NCBI GenBank assembly: GCA_017979445.1
Contig: CM030714.1
Coordinates: 40,330,326 to 40,394,325, forward strand
Direction of reading: 5' to 3'
Length of the DNA stretch: 64,000 nucleotides
Source: Akebia trifoliata
Lineage: Eukaryota > Streptophyta > Magnoliopsida > Ranunculales > Lardizabalaceae
Shown: positions 27,684 to 40,830 of the stretch, in pieces
Layout: every line of letters begins with the position of its first letter
How positions within the stretch are numbered: position 1 is the stretch's first letter
Translations under genes and position numbers: made by a program
The notes under the pieces: model-generated
Told to the model about the DNA's origin: nothing
What the model saw: only the letters and a program-made list of their open reading frames with translations
The model's database searches: none

Positions 27684-30600
27684 ATGGCGTCTCTGCAAGA
27701 CATAGGTGTCTCAGCCTTCATAAACATACTGAGTGCGTTTGCTTTCTTGCTTGCTTTTGCTTTTTTAAGACTCCAACCTCTCAATGACAGAGTTTACTTC
27801 CCCAAATGGTACATCACTGGAACCAGAAAAAGTCCAAGACACTCATCTCGAGGGAATCTTGTAGGAAGATTCGTCAATCTCAATTTCATGAATTACCTCA
27901 CCTTCCTCAATTGGATGCCTCAAGCCCTCCGTATGTCTGAGTCTGAGATCATTGATCATGCTGGCCTCGATTCCGCTGTTTTTCTTCGAATTTACATCCT
28001 TGGGTATGTGAAAATTTCCCCTTTTTTCTCTTAATTTTTTAGTTTTTTGGGTTTTGTGGATATGGGTAAGGTTTGTCGGGGTTCTTAATGGGAAATTTTA
28101 GTTGAATGTGAAAGCTAAAGCTTTAGTTGAAACCCAATTGATGTGAACTGGCTTTGGAATCTCTGAGAGTAGAAGTGGGTGAGAATTATCCACACCCATC
28201 TTACTTAGATTTTTGTTGGTTTTTTGGTTTCAAATTTCTAGAATTTAGTAATGAGAGTTGAAGTTCTTGTGGAACTCAAGCTTTGGTGGGTTTTTAATCT
28301 CTCATTTGTGGGAAGCACTGAAATTTATTGATACCCTTTTGCTCTTTTACCCTCTCCTGCTCTTTAGTATGGGATTTCTGAGATTCAAGGATATGGGTGT
28401 CTTTCGTTGATTCTAAATTTACAAAATTTAATATGGAAAATTGCAGCCGAATATAAGAATTTAATTAATTAATTAGTTTTTTTTTTTTTTTTTTTGGGGG
28501 GGGGGGCCCAGTTGATGTGAACTGGATTTCAAGCATCTGATTTGTGGAAATCCTGGGAATTGTTGTCATGTATTCTTGTTCTCTATGAATCAGGCAATTT
28601 TGTGACATTTTTGCTGATTAGTTCCTTCTCACTTATGTGAATTTACAACTTTGGGTATTTGAATTTTTTGGTTCTTTGTTTTTGGACTTTTCCTTCGTAC
28701 GAAGATATGAGTGTGGTTGGTTGGTTTCAAATTTAGTTTTTTTTTTCTGTGTTAGCTTGAGTTTCAATGGAGCTTCAAGTGATGTGAACTGGTTTTCAAA
28801 CCTCCTAACAGTAGAAATCACTGAGAATTGTCAAATACCTGTATTCATCTTTTATACGAATTAGACAATTTTGGTTGTTTCCCTACACTCCATTTCCTTC
28901 TTATGTATGCAAATTTACCTTCCTATATACAAGTATTTTGTGTCAGTTTTTTGTTAATTTCCATGTGCTCCATTTGTTTTGCCCCCCCCCCCCCCCAACA
29001 CACACACACTGGATATTTAAGAATGTGATTTCGGTTCTTGGATACTGGAACTTGTATAGGGTTTTAGCCCCCACCTTGGGTTTTTTTAAGAACGGGATTT
29101 CGCCTTATAAAGTTTAAGTTCCTTAGCAATCAAAATATTACTACAAATTACCTTTGTTGGGGCTTCAACCTCCTCTCTATCTTTAACCGGTTTATGTTGA
29201 ACTCTTCAAGTACACTTAAAGGGAGTTTGTGCATGCAAGTTGTGAAGTTTTTTTTTTGCTTTACTAGAAATAGCTTATTAATGCTTGAATTTCCAGGATG
29301 GTTAGATAGTTTCTTTAGCTTTTAGTTAGCCTAGCTTGAAATTATATTGGTGTTCATTCTTTTTTTTTGTACCGTAAAGTAACTTTATTCTGGTTCTAAA
29401 TCATTTTGCCTTCCTTTTTTTTGTGTGTGTGTGTGTGGCAGCCTGAAGATTTTCGGACCAATAACAATCCTTGCGCTCTTAGTGCTCATACCAGTCAATG
29501 TATCGGGTGGGACTTTATTTTTCTTAAGAAAAGAACTTGTTGTGAGTGACATTGATAAGCTGTCAATATCAAATGTCCGTCCTAAGTCTGAAAAGTAAGT
29601 TTACATTTCCCTTATATCATGAGATAGTTACATACTTACATTACATTAGAGAAGTCAGAATCTTTGACATGCAGCCATGTTTTGGATCAATCAAACTTTA
29701 TTTTTATTATTTCCCTTTCATTTAAACTCTATAAATAAACTCAAATCTCTATGGACAACGTAGAAATTATTTCATGAGAATAAAACCACGTCATTCATTT
29801 GCCTGTGATCATATATCAACCAATGGCAGTTACTCCAAACCTGGTAAATATGGTCTTTCCTTGACATAGATGTGTAAGTGAGAACTGAATCTAACTTGTA
29901 AACATAGTCTATCCTGTTGTTTCACACATTATAAATGTCAGAGTGCCTGTATCAAATGGGTAAGAAAAAAATGGAATCTTTTGTTTTTCTCAATTTAATT
30001 GGTTTGATTTTTCATAATTTATGGGATTAGTCTTTTTGCTCTGTCTATAACTGATCTTTGCCTTGGTAACAAAAATTTGTTTGTAGGCTTGAGGGTTAAA
30101 ACTTTTATACTTCTTGATTTATATTAGTGAAACATCTCAAAGGTGTGGTAGTGTACTTTTTAGATTTGAGAAATTGGCATATTTGAGTTCATAATTCTTC
30201 TTAAGCACAATGTCTAAGACATCCAATGATAAATTTTTTGGTTGAATCCAATGAGAGTCCTTGACCGTCAGCACACTTTACACCAATAAATTCCACTGTC
30301 TTCAATTAGTTTCTCCTTTATTTTCAACATTCGACATTATATCTTCCATTTAGTCTCGCCATATTCTGCTTAGGTGTTTCTTTTCCATGGCCAATTTTCA
30401 AATGCATTTCCATGCAATCATATGCTACCTATTGTATTGTAAATGATGTAGAGATTTGTTTCAAGAGAAGGATTGTTTTGGTTGAATTTCAGGTTTTGGG
30501 CTCACATATCAATGGCATACTTGTTCACAATATGGACTTGCTACATGCTCTATAAGGAATATGATAGAGTAGCATTTATGAGGTTACATTATCTAGCTTC

Positions 30601-33600
30601 CCAACATCGACGGGTGGATCAGTTCACGGTGAGCACCAATGAAGGTTTATAGCTTTATGTTGTCCCCGGAAGAAATTACGCACTCTGGTTATTGAAAGGA
30701 TAGTAATGTACTTGTATAGCTCCATCTCTTCGAAGTTGAGATTGAATTTAAGGGTGCTTAGGGATGCAACTTCAGCTAGAATAACTTCTTTGCAAAATTA
30801 ATTCTTTATCGCAAGTTTTCTGGGAAGATTATCTTTTGGATTAATTCACTTTCTGTGGATTTGACCCGGCTGACCCCAAATACATGTTATCTGGCGGTTT
30901 AGTGGGTCAACCCATCCCAATGTTCTCCGTATTGTTATGATTGCTTAATATAATAAAAGAATGAATCCTTGTTGAGATATTTCTTCAATATTAGTCTTTA
31001 AATGGGTTTATGCTATTAAATTTAATGTTCTAATTAACTTTTTGAAGTTCACGGAAAGTGCTATAGTTTTGCAGGTAGTAGTTAGAAATATCCCACATGT
31101 AGCTGGCCATTCAATATCAGAAAGTGTTGACCAATTCTTCCAAACTAACCACCCCGACCATTATCTTGGGCACCAGGTACTGCAATTCTTCTAAGTTTAG
31201 TCAATTTTTCTTCTTCTTTTTTTTTTCCTTTTATTAGAATGCATTGGTTTATATATAATAATAATAATAATAATCATGATTGTTAACTTTTATAATTACA
31301 GGCTGTTTACAATGCAAACAAATTTGCTAAACTTAGAAGGCAAAGGGATAGACTCCAAAATTGGCTGGATTATAATCAGATTAAGTTCGAAAGGCATCCA
31401 GACAAAAGACCGACTAGAAAGGTAGCTTATCATATAGCACTGAAACTGTAGAAACCAGTCAATGTGGATGCCAAATACGCTCAAAAGCCATATAATAATA
31501 TAAGAACATTTGAACTAAGAATATTTCTATTTGATACTTTGTTATATTTTTATTCTTTCAGAAAGGATTTCTTGGGCTTTGGGGTGGAAAGGTGGATTCT
31601 ATTGACTTCTATAAGCAACAGATAAAGGAGCTTGATAATAAGGTAAGTTGTAACTGTTGTGTAACCGGAAGCCGTTCATGTTTTGTATGTTCTTCCTAGA
31701 TTTCTACTTAAATTTGCGTACCTCCACTATCTTATATATGCATACCAACTCTTGGATTAATGTATGCTCGAGTTACCTTGGTTTTGGACAAAGGTAATTT
31801 TAGAGAACTTCTATTGCCTCACCTACTTTTGCTAATGCCACCCCAAGATGTGTGCTAATTCCTTTGTGATTTACTTATGAATTGGGGTGTCATTAGCAAA
31901 AGTTGGTGTGCCAATAGAATCTCTCTAATCTTATTGTAAGTATTTTCTTTGTTGAGATGCTCTAAAATATATACGTTCTATTCTTACACCGTGTTTCAGA
32001 TAGCATCCGAGCGAGAGAAGATTCTTAAGGATCCAAAATCCATTTTGCCAGTGGCTTTTGTTTCATTTGATTCACGGTGGGGAGCCGCTGTATGCGCACA
32101 AACACAACAAAGCAAAAATCCTACATTATGGTTAACCTATTGGGCCCCGGAACCTCGTGATGTGTATTGGCAAAATCTGGCTATACCGTTTGTTTCTCTA
32201 AGTATTCGAAAGCTTATAATATCATTGTCAGTCTTTGCTTTGGTGTTCTTTTACATGATACCCATTGCTTTTGTACAATCACTTGCAAATCTCGAGGGTC
32301 TCGAAAGAGTTGCTCCTTTCCTAAGGCCAGTCATAGAATTGTAAGTAGTTCTCCTTAATAATTATTGAGTATTTTATTTACCTTCAAACAATAATTCTAT
32401 ATTATTTATACATGTTATATTGAATTACTGAGACCTGTTACAAAGTAGTTATTCCAAATCATTGTGCTATGTAACTATCCATAAAAAACATTTATTGGGG
32501 CTGTAATAATTCACTGGTGTGTAGAAGATACTCTACGTTAAGTTGCACTTGCATGCAACGCCCAGGTCAATTCTTTAACGCCTAAGACACCACTTGATTA
32601 TTGCTACCCTCTTAGGAGCTGGTCTAAGTGCTAAGGGTCCTGTCTGGGGTAGGCAATTGCCTTAGCAATGCCTAGACAAAGCTTTAACTACACTTGTTTC
32701 CCTCTTAACTCTTTTTGTCAGATTCATGAGGGGTAATATAATGTATTTGTTGTTTTCTGCTTTTTGATTAATGTTTTTATCAGTTATGAGCCCGTTTATA
32801 TATATATATATGGAGCGTTCAAGGGACATAAGTAAAAAACATATGTAAAAAAACATTTTTTAAAATATGGGTTAGAAGTTTCTTATTGAGCTGATTTTTT
32901 GTGATCAGCTCAATGTAGAGATCATCCTCACAAAAAACCAGCCCAATCTGAACCTTCTAACCCATCAAAGTGATTTAGAATGTGGACCGTCGATTTTTTA
33001 CCAATAATTTGTAAACCACTTTTGATTAATTTAGAAGTTTCAGATTGGGCTGGTTTTTTGTGAGGATGATCTTCTCATCATAGAGACCATCCTCACAAAG
33101 AAACAGCTCAATCCAAAACTTCAAACCCATATTTTGGAAAATATTTGTTTTTTACTTATGTGTGTGTGTGTGTATATATAGAGTTGGCCCGTGCCTATGG
33201 CATAGACATCCTCTTTGGGGTTAAGGGGATAAAAGAAGAAATACAATAAAATTCATGCGTGGTATTGGAAATGGGGAAAAGAGGAAAGGCAAAATATACA
33301 AAGTTGAACAGGTGTTTTTGGAAAGGGGATTAGAAGAGAAAAGATTATAAAATTGAGGGTATTCTTGGAAAGGAGGAGAAGAGAAGACAAATTTAAAGTT
33401 TTCCTCGAGATACTTACTTTATGGTGGGGATAAAGATTGAGACAAACATGAGGGGTAGGGGGGACAACCTTGTTGTCTCATCATATAGATGTTTATTTAT
33501 CACTTGAAGACATTACTCTTTTTTTTCCATGTAATTCTACCATAAGATTTGATCTCCCATTTTGTGAGGGGATCTCATATCCATTAAAAAATGATCACAT

Positions 33601-36600
33601 GTTTTGAAAAAGCCTAGATGGTCTGCACTCTGCAGATTGATATAATTATTTTACCTTTAATGGGTTGGTCATGCTTTTTATTTGTATCTTTTTTTGTTTT
33701 TGTTTTGATAGATGGTTGTTCATTCATTTCAGTAGCATTTAAATGAAAATTTTCTTTGAACAGGAAATCAATCAAATGTATATACTTGGCTTCCATTAAT
33801 TTTACTAACATTGACAGTTTATATTAATCGTGTAGGAAGGTGATCAAGTCATTCCTCCAGGGTTTCCTTCCGGGTCTAGCTCTCAAAATATTTATGTACA
33901 TTCTTCCTACAGTTCTGATGATTATGTCTAAAGTTGAGGGGCATTTGTCGATATCAGTGCTTGAAAGAAAGTCGGCAGCTAAATATTACTATTTCATGTT
34001 GGTCAACGTGTTCTTAGGAAGCATAGTGGCTGGAACAGCTTTTGAGCAACTTCATTCTTTCCTTCACCAATCACCCACACAGTAATATTCTATATCCCTT
34101 TGAATTATGATTCTTTCTGCCATTGCAATTAATAATGGGCCCACATTACTGCTAGCTTTTTGTTATGTTCTATTTGTAAATGAAGCACGGAGTTCTCAAC
34201 ATTAATATGGTGGATTATAATCTCTTTGCATCAAAACATGTGAATTTATTATCAATAAGGGGCTTGTTGGGATAGGTGCTATTTATTTTGTTTCGAAGGT
34301 ATAACAAAATTATTGTTGTGTGTATTTTTTAAGAGAATGTGTTTTCACACAAATCACATCATCCCACTCACATTTTTATATCCCTCTCATTGAGAAAGAA
34401 GAAAAAAAATAGTAAGAAAGAAGAACAGAAAAGAAGAGGAAAAAAATCCTCGATCATCACCTTTTCTCAATCTTGCTCATGCCGTCTACTCAAAATGCCC
34501 CAAAAGGAAGTAGGCCTAAACATGCTTAGTAAGAATGTGTTTTAGATATCCATATTAATTTTTTCAAATTCTACTTGAAGAAATAGTGTTTCTGTTACAT
34601 AGAGCTGCTTGGATTCCCATGTAACTAACATGCATAGAAGAAAATGGGGGAGGGGGCCCAGAATTTAATTGGCCCAACTAAGGAGATATTTAATGCCAAA
34701 TGGACCAAATCAAGTTCTAATGATTATGAACACTGGTTCCAATTTTTTTGCCAGAAATATCCTACTTGGCCTCTGTTCAATTTTTATCTTTTTTAAATGA
34801 AATTAGTTGGCCTAACCAAGTGTTGTGTATGAGATGTCTTGTATTATGTTGGCACTATGCAGAGTTGTGGGGGTGCAGTGCCCCCTCCGCCCAACCCAAA
34901 TTTTTTAGGGTTACAAAAAGGGCAATTGTGTAATATTTTCATAAGGGTTTTCTATTTTTAGCGGGCTTCTTATTTGGGGAGATTTACATTTTCTAGTTAC
35001 TCCCTTTTTATAAATAGAGATCTCTAGGGCTTTAAAACTTTTTAGAAAATAGTGATTGTTCTTGTTCTGATCCATGGAAGTTGGCACACTGCCAAACCAC
35101 TTAAAGCCTTGTGTGCAATTTTTGCCTCTTTGCCGTTTCATTTTTTAACTCCAAGAAGATGTTTGACACCAAATGAACCAAATCAAGTTCCGTTTGTTTG
35201 GGTGATTATGAAGACTGATTCCCATTTTTGTGCCAAAAATCTTCTACTTAGTCTTTGTTCAATTTTATTAAATTTCTAAATGAACTTTTTTTTTTCTATT
35301 TTTTTACAGTCCACCCAAGGAGTTACCTTATATTTCCTCTTGCCATGATATTCTCGTTCACACCTCCAATTCAAATTGCTAATATATTTGTTATTTATTA
35401 CAGGATCCCTAGAACCATTGGAGTATCAATACCAATGAAAGCTACTTTCTTTATTACATATATAATGGTTGATGGATGGGCCGGCATCGCAAGTGAGATT
35501 CTTCGATTGAAGCCACTTGTCATATTTCATCTAAAAAACATGTTCCTAGTGAAAACAGAAAGAGACAGAGAAAAAGCGATGGACCCCGGAAGTGTTGGGC
35601 TCCCAGAGACTCTCCCAACACTCCAACTATACTTCCTTCTCGGAATTGTATATGCTGTGGTCACTCCAATCCTTCTTCCCTTTATACTTGTGTTCTTTGG
35701 CTTCGCTTATCTTGTTTATCGTCATCAGGTCTGTACCCCTTGCTTTCATTGTATACTTTCAGTTTTCGCTTACCTTTTCAGATTTGAGTCCGACTATCCT
35801 TACTAACTTCGTAAGATTTCAACTCTTACTAAGGGTTGTTGATCTCATCTTGTGGCATCTAAAAACATGATCCGATGCCACAGGGTTGTAGAGGACAAAA
35901 TTCTATCAACTTTGAATTTTTTTTTTTTAAATGTTATTTTTCACTGTTGAATTTTAGTTTTAAATTTTGGAGGTCTGTGGAACTTTGGTAGCCGTCCATT
36001 TCCAAAACCTTGGATGAAGCCAAAAAAATTTGTTTTTTTTTTTTGGATCTGAGTTTTTTCATGAAATCTAGAGAACTGGTGTTGGATTGCCAATGTGGTA
36101 ATCCATTTGAGCAAAATGACCCTTAGTAAGGCTTAAAATCTTACTTAATAAGGAAAGTGTTTTTCTTCAAAATTCTAGGTGGAGTTATAGCTATTTTTTG
36201 TGTTTTCCAGGTAATTAATGTCTATAATCAACAATATGAGAGCGTTGCTGCATTTTGGCCACTTGTTCACAGCCGCATAGTTGCTAGTTTGTTGATATCT
36301 CAACTTCTTCTGCTCGGTCTTCTCAGCACAAAAAAAGCTGCAAACTCGACTCCCTTACTATCTGCACTACCCATACTAACATTGTGGTTCCACAAATACT
36401 GCAAGAACCGTTTTGAACCTGCATTCAGAAAGTACCCACTAGAGGTAATATCTATAAAACATTCCGAGATATGCTGTACTTTATTTTTCTAGATGAAAAT
36501 TCTAGAGAATCTCAATAAAGATTCCTCAAAAAAGTCTGATAGTGGTAGTTCGCGAGGCAACTTGGTTGGTATACTAGGCATGAATCTGTATAATAAAATG

Positions 36601-37658
36601 CAACGGTGGGTCCCACCCTCTTTGTCTCAAGATTTATACCCTATAAACGACGTATCTTGAGGATAGATTTTACCTTATCTTCTTCCTTTTTCAAAAAATT
36701 CCCTTAACTTTATTCTTTTTCTTCTACTAACCTTTCCAATATTTACCCCTCCAAATTTATTGTACTTCCTATTCTCCCCCTTTTCGTAATAATCCCTCTC
36801 TAACATTATAATTTTTCCTCTTTTACCCATTAACCCCCAAATATATATTTTAATAATAACCCTCTTATTATCTCTCCTTTTTTATTCTTTAACCCCAAAG
36901 AGGATGCTTGTGACGTTGGCACAAGCAAATTCTAATATCCTTTGTCTCAAGATTTATAACCCCATACACAACGTTTCTCGAGAATGTTGTCTCTCCTCCT
37001 ATGTCTTCTCTCTTCTTCCCCTTCTCAAGAATACCCCCAACTACATTGTCTTTTCTCTTTTATCCCTCTCCAAAAATACCCCTACAACCTTTTATATTGT
37101 TTATCCTATTTTCCCCTTCACCAATAATACCCTTCTAAATTTATTGTTTTTCCTTGCACTCCCTAAACCCTATAGAGGATGCTTGTGCCGTAGGCAAGGG
37201 CAAACTCTAGTTATCCTTTAAAAGTATTTTTTTTGTTACCTCATTAAAAATACAAAATGCTAAAAGCACAAAAGTACCTCTAAACTTTACTGTGCCTTGA
37301 GAAATGTAATTTATTACTAAATATTTCTGTTGTTTGTTCCTCAACAAAGGCTTTGAAATGGGTATCTCTTGCACATCAAGCTTTTCGTTTCTTTCTTTTT
37401 TAATATTAGAATATCTTTCAAAATTTTCAGGAAGCCATGGAAAAGGACAAATTGGAGCAAGCTTCAGAACCCAACCTCAACTTAAGGGCTTACTTGTCCG
37501 ATGCATACTTGCACCCGATATTCCGATCATTTGAGGATTTGGAAATGGGAGAAGTTAGAGTGGACAAGAATCAATCTCACATAACCACACCTTCGATGAG
37601 TGAACTCAGCTCCCCTTCTCCGCCCCATTATGTTTATCATTATGAGGTCGAACCATGA
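27684..37658 (+). CDS. OSCA/CSC1-like hyperosmolality-gated cation channel (DUF221)
   Basis: Plasma-membrane, mechanically and osmotically gated Ca2+-permeable cation channel of the OSCA/TMEM63 family. Exons: 27684-28003, 29442-29594, 30493-30628, 31075-31176, 31302-31421, 31562-31642, 32000-32340, 33836-34081, 35404-35728, 36211-36444, 37431-37658; 761 aa, frame continuous, all GT-AG. Domain order: an N-terminal helix (about residues 10-30, FINILSAFAFLLAFAFL), two further helices (KIFGPITILALLVLIPV; FTIWTCYMLY), the cytosolic PHM7-type domain (about 200-360, with VVVRNIPH and FVSFDSRWGA), then the conserved seven-helix DUF221 core (about 370-660), and a polar C-tail. Closest family by recall is the OSCA1 clade, perhaps OSCA1.8; clade assignment is inference. 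Introns 6, 7, 9 and 10 carry repeats. The start is the first ATG after the TATA-like box and agrees with family N-termini (MA.LQDIGVSA). Confidence 0.96.
28004..29441. other. OSCA intron 1
   Basis: Large first intron with homopolymer tracts (T18 then G9 near 28482-28507; C15 near 28982-28997) and (GT)n just before the acceptor. A diverged duplication is visible: GATGTGAACTGG..CTGAGA recurs near 28140, 28514 and 28782. No gene inside. Confidence 0.5.
31799..31927. repeat. Family G MITE, copy 5 (OSCA intron 6)
   Basis: Inverted ends TTAGAGAACTTCTATTGCC and GTGCCAATAGAATCTCTCTAA. The internal part AAGATGTGTGCTAATTC matches the PRK-intron copy almost base for base. Confidence 0.85.
32812..33160. 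mobile_element. Family D nested-palindrome MITE, copy 2 (OSCA intron 7)
   Basis: Left end GGAGCGTTCAAGGGACATAAG after TATATATA; two inner hairpins built from AAGTTTC..TTGAGCTGATTTTTTGTGA and its inverse. The right terminus has decayed into a (TG)n run. Confidence 0.75.
33180..33475. repeat. Purine-rich element, OSCA intron 7
   Basis: Starts GAGTTGGCCCGTGCCTATGGCATAGACATCCTC, described here by the words GCCCGTGCCTATGGC and AGACATCCTCTTTGGGG, then repeats of GGAAAGGGGATTAGAAGAGAAAAGA-like units. The same head, inverted, occurs at about 36890 and 37170. Confidence 0.6.
34082..35403. other. OSCA intron 8
   Basis: Includes a direct repeat of about 110 bp: AATGGACCAAATCAAGTTC..TGATTATGAACACTGGTTCC..CTACTTGGCCTCTGTTCAATTTT near 34690-34800 and a diverged copy at about 35160-35290. 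No gene. Confidence 0.55.
35790..36165. mobile_element. Family E MITE, copy 2 (OSCA intron 9)
   Basis: Ends CTTACTAACTTCGTAAGATTTC..CTTACTAAGGGT and, inverted, CCCTTAGTAAGGCTTAAAATCTTACTTAATAAGG. Same internal landmarks as copy 1 (TTGTGGCATCTAAAAACATGATC, CACTGTTGAATTTTAG, GTTGGATTGCCAATG). It ends about 45 bp before the exon 10 acceptor. Confidence 0.85.
36585..37212. repeat. Pyrimidine-rich repeat element, OSCA intron 10
   Basis: Two arrays of CTTTTCCCCTTCTCAAGAATACCCC-like units separated by ACCCCAAAGAGGATGCTTGTGACGTTGGC; a second head GAGGATGCTTGTGCCGTAGGC closes it. TTGTCTCAAGATTTATA occurs at both array starts (36624 and 36942), so it looks like a direct duplication of about 320 bp. 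Confidence 0.65.
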
Positions 37659-38529
37659 GCAAGCACTGACAACTGAGCATGTTTACAAAAGTCCGAACCA
37701 GGTTTTCGATTTTAAAGCCATTCCATCCATTTTGAGTTGAGATCATCTTTCTTTGTATTTTGTCATTCTATTCATTTACTGTAAATGGGTATGAACTTGT
37801 TGGCTTGATAAATAGGATCAAACTCAAGGGATTAGGAAATTTCTTACCTAATTCAATTCATCTGAAATGGTAGTTGTATGTTAATGACCATTTTAATAGA
37901 AAACTTGAGGCTTCACCCCTCTGCCCACTTTGCATGCTTGCATTTGTACGAGGCGCTACTAGTTATTATAATCTAACTTCTTGTACTTCCCTTGTTTCTT
38001 TGGTTACCTGTTCATGTTTACAATAGGGATACATGTTTTAAGGTGTTTGATGTTGGAATGATACCATAACACTATTGGATGTGTCATTGTGTATGAATTT
38101 CTTGGAGGGAAGATCTACCTTTATAAGATCTTGCTCATGATGAGTAAGAATAGAGTAATTCCAGTTTTTGCGTAAATCAAGTCTGGAGACTTGGACAGAG
38201 TGGAATGGAGGAACATGAATTGTTTAGCGCACTCTAAATCTTTGTGATAAGGTTTTGCTGTTGTTGTTGCTTAAACTGAGATTGACAATAAGAGTCTCTG
38301 GATTTACTCTCTTTTAAAATCAGAATATGATATGCTGTTCTATTTCCTACTGGTTCAAGTTTAATCGTAAAAGGTTGATATGGAACTAAATCGATCAGAT
38401 ATGGTTCTTGTTGGTTACTATCACTCATTGTTGTCCCCTTATCGTTGAAACCTCGTCTAAAGGTTTGGAGTTTTCTGAATGAATCTTATGCCTCCATTCA
38501 ATATTTTTCTTAGGCACATCTTCTGTTGT
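37659..38529. other. OSCA 3' UTR and spacer
   Basis: 37659 to about 37960 is a probable 3' UTR (TTTGTATTTTGTC, later polyadenylation-like AATAAA variants). Beyond it there is no supported gene. Confidence 0.45.
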
Positions 38530-39690
38530 TGAAAGTTTGTGTGATGAACCAGGCGTTGTTGTTAGGGAAATGGCTGTGGAGATGTGGCGTTGAGGTAAAT
38601 AGTTTGCGGAGGAAGGTCATGGAAGTGAAGTTTGTGGTAGTCTTTTAGGTGGGAAAGTAAGTGTACGTGGCTATGTTGTGGTTGTGGGTTTGGAATGAGA
38701 TTCTTAAAGTTCCGCTTGAATGCTGCAAGAGAATCAAATTTGTGGTAGGTGACAGAGAGAGAGAGAGAGGAGGGGGGGGGGGGAAGAGTTCAATTTTGGG
38801 AAGATGTTTGGTGTTGGGAGATATTGCTTATGTCGTGGTTCCCTCAACTGTTTCTGTCATCCACAAAGAGGGGGATACCCATGTACTCCTTCCTTATGTT
38901 GTGATCTTGGTTTCAAAAGGAACATAGAAATTGGGAGTTGGAAGGGGTGACACTTCTGTTACAATGTCTAGAAGAGGTGACTGTGTCCACCGAAAGCAAG
39001 AGACGGGCGGTGTTGGGGTGGCTAGTTGCTCAAGTTTGCTTTTTTTTTTTTTGTTGTTGTTGTCGTCTATGAGCTCTTTATATGATACTTTGGTGGTTGT
39101 AGATTCCATTTTTAGAAAAAGGAGGTGTGGGGTAGAAAGTTCCTTCAAAGGTGGTTTTCTTCATTTGCCTCCTTTGCCTAAGGAATGAGGAGTCCATTGA
39201 CCATTTGCTTCTCCACTCTGCATTTTTGAGACAAATCTAGTGTTACTTCCTCGATTGGTTTGGTCTGGAGGGTTGTCCCCATGATTTTGTCTCGTCATTG
39301 TTCCAATCGTGGCAGGAGTGGGGCAACTCTTTCTTTGATGCTAAGAAAGTGATTTGGAGATTGGTTTGCAATCTGTTGGGGTATTTGGAGGGTGCTGAGC
39401 ATTAGGTGTTTTGATGGCAAGAGAGTTGATGCATTAGTTTTAAATGTAACTATGAATACTCTTTTCTTGTAATTTTTTTTTATGGTGTAAGGTGTAATGA
39501 GTTCAGCAAAGTGTTTTTCGATGATTTTGTTGCTAGATGGGATTGGGTTTGTAGTATTTCTTTTCCTTAATTATGTCTTGTAGTATTTCTTTTCCTTAAT
39601 TATGTCCATGTTCTTGTTTAATTGGTCATCTTCGACCACGTTATACATAAATTTCATTATTGATAAATAAAAAATAAAAAAAAATTGTTT
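38530..39690 (+). mobile_element. Decayed LINE 3' end
   Basis: Broken plus-strand frames show LLLGKWLWRCGVEVN (reverse-transcriptase C-terminal region typical of plant LINEs), later EESIDHLL-like SPLTICFS and a terminal FDDFVARWDW motif, then TTATTGATAAATAAAAAATAAAAAAAAA. A direct repeat of 27 bp (TTGTAGTATTTCTTTTCCTTAATTATGTC in pieces) occurs twice near 39550-39605. Many stops; no function. Confidence 0.8.
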
Positions 39691-39699
39691 GTATCCATT

Positions 39700-40024
39700 T
39701 TAATCCATGTTCTTTTAGAATTTATTTTAATTCTTCTAGAGCGATCAATTTGTGTTCTTCTAATAGGGATTGTAATTAATCTTCGCTAAACATGCCAATT
39801 AAAAAACTTGTTTTCCTAACATTGTTGGCGTACATATTGGTTCTAATTCTATGTATCAAGCAATACTAGTACTCCAATACTATTTGAACTTATAATATTT
39901 TTTATAAATTAAATATCAAAATCAAGAGATATTGGATATTTTGTTATTTATCAATATAATTTTAAAAGATAAAAAATATTAATTTATTTCTTAGAATTCT
40001 AGATAGATTATTTTAGATATATGT
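39700..40024. other. AT-rich spacer, nothing recognised
   Basis: No gene or repeat end visible. Confidence 0.4.
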
Positions 40025-40285
40025 AAGATTTTGAGCCTTACTTCGTGTCGTTTTGCTAAAATAGATTACCACAGCAGAGAAATCCAGCACGACCCTCTGA
40101 ACTTCATCGAAAAACTCAGATAAAAAAAAATATTCATTCTTTTGAATTAGATCCAAGATCTTGAAAGATGACGACTATTGAATTTTTATTAAAACTTAAA
40201 AATGAAATTCAAGAGTGAAAAATAATTTTTTTTTCTCAACAATCCTAAAGCATAGCCCTTAGGAAGGTCAGGGGGACTCATAAAT
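40025..40285. mobile_element. Family E MITE fragment
   Basis: Inverted and truncated: GTAAGATTTTGAGCCTTACTTCG, GATTACCACAGC, ACTTCATCGAAAAACTCAG, GAATTAGATCCAAGATC. Confidence 0.65.
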
Positions 40286-40830
40286 TTATCTAGAAGCTTT
40301 CGTACTTTAAAACAAGATAATCATCACTCCATGCGTCATTTATAGGGAAAAAAATATTCAAAGGGCCAAAAAGTCAATAAACCAGCGAGACAAAGTCAAA
40401 TAAGGGTTAGTGGGTTAGTGGATCCCAAATTCCCAAAATGTGCTACAATGGAGAATCTTTGATTTCAACCAAACCATGGGGCGTACAGAAGCTGTTGGTT
40501 AATTAATTAACAACCCAAGGTCTAGTTTCAATAGTTTGTATGTTTATACATCAAACTTGATGTTGTTGTGCTAATTGAATCCGGTTTGATTTAGACCCAA
40601 AACCTGATAAAAAAATATCAGTATGAATAGAAGGTTTGGATTTGATAAGTATCCGATCCAATAACCTACTTAATAAGTTTTGTATAGGGTAAAAGACGAA
40701 TTGGATATAGACCCTACATGTGTCAGAATATGAGAATGGTTTGACGACCAAGTAAGGTACGGAGGCGGCACTACCCTGATTATAATACCTAAGGAGTTTG
40801 TCGTAGTTGAATTGAGGTGAATATCCGTTA

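Noticed and set aside
38661..39188. Plus- and minus-strand frames of 84-88 codons
   Set aside because: They lie in the decayed LINE; the plus-strand frames are out of the LINE reading frame.
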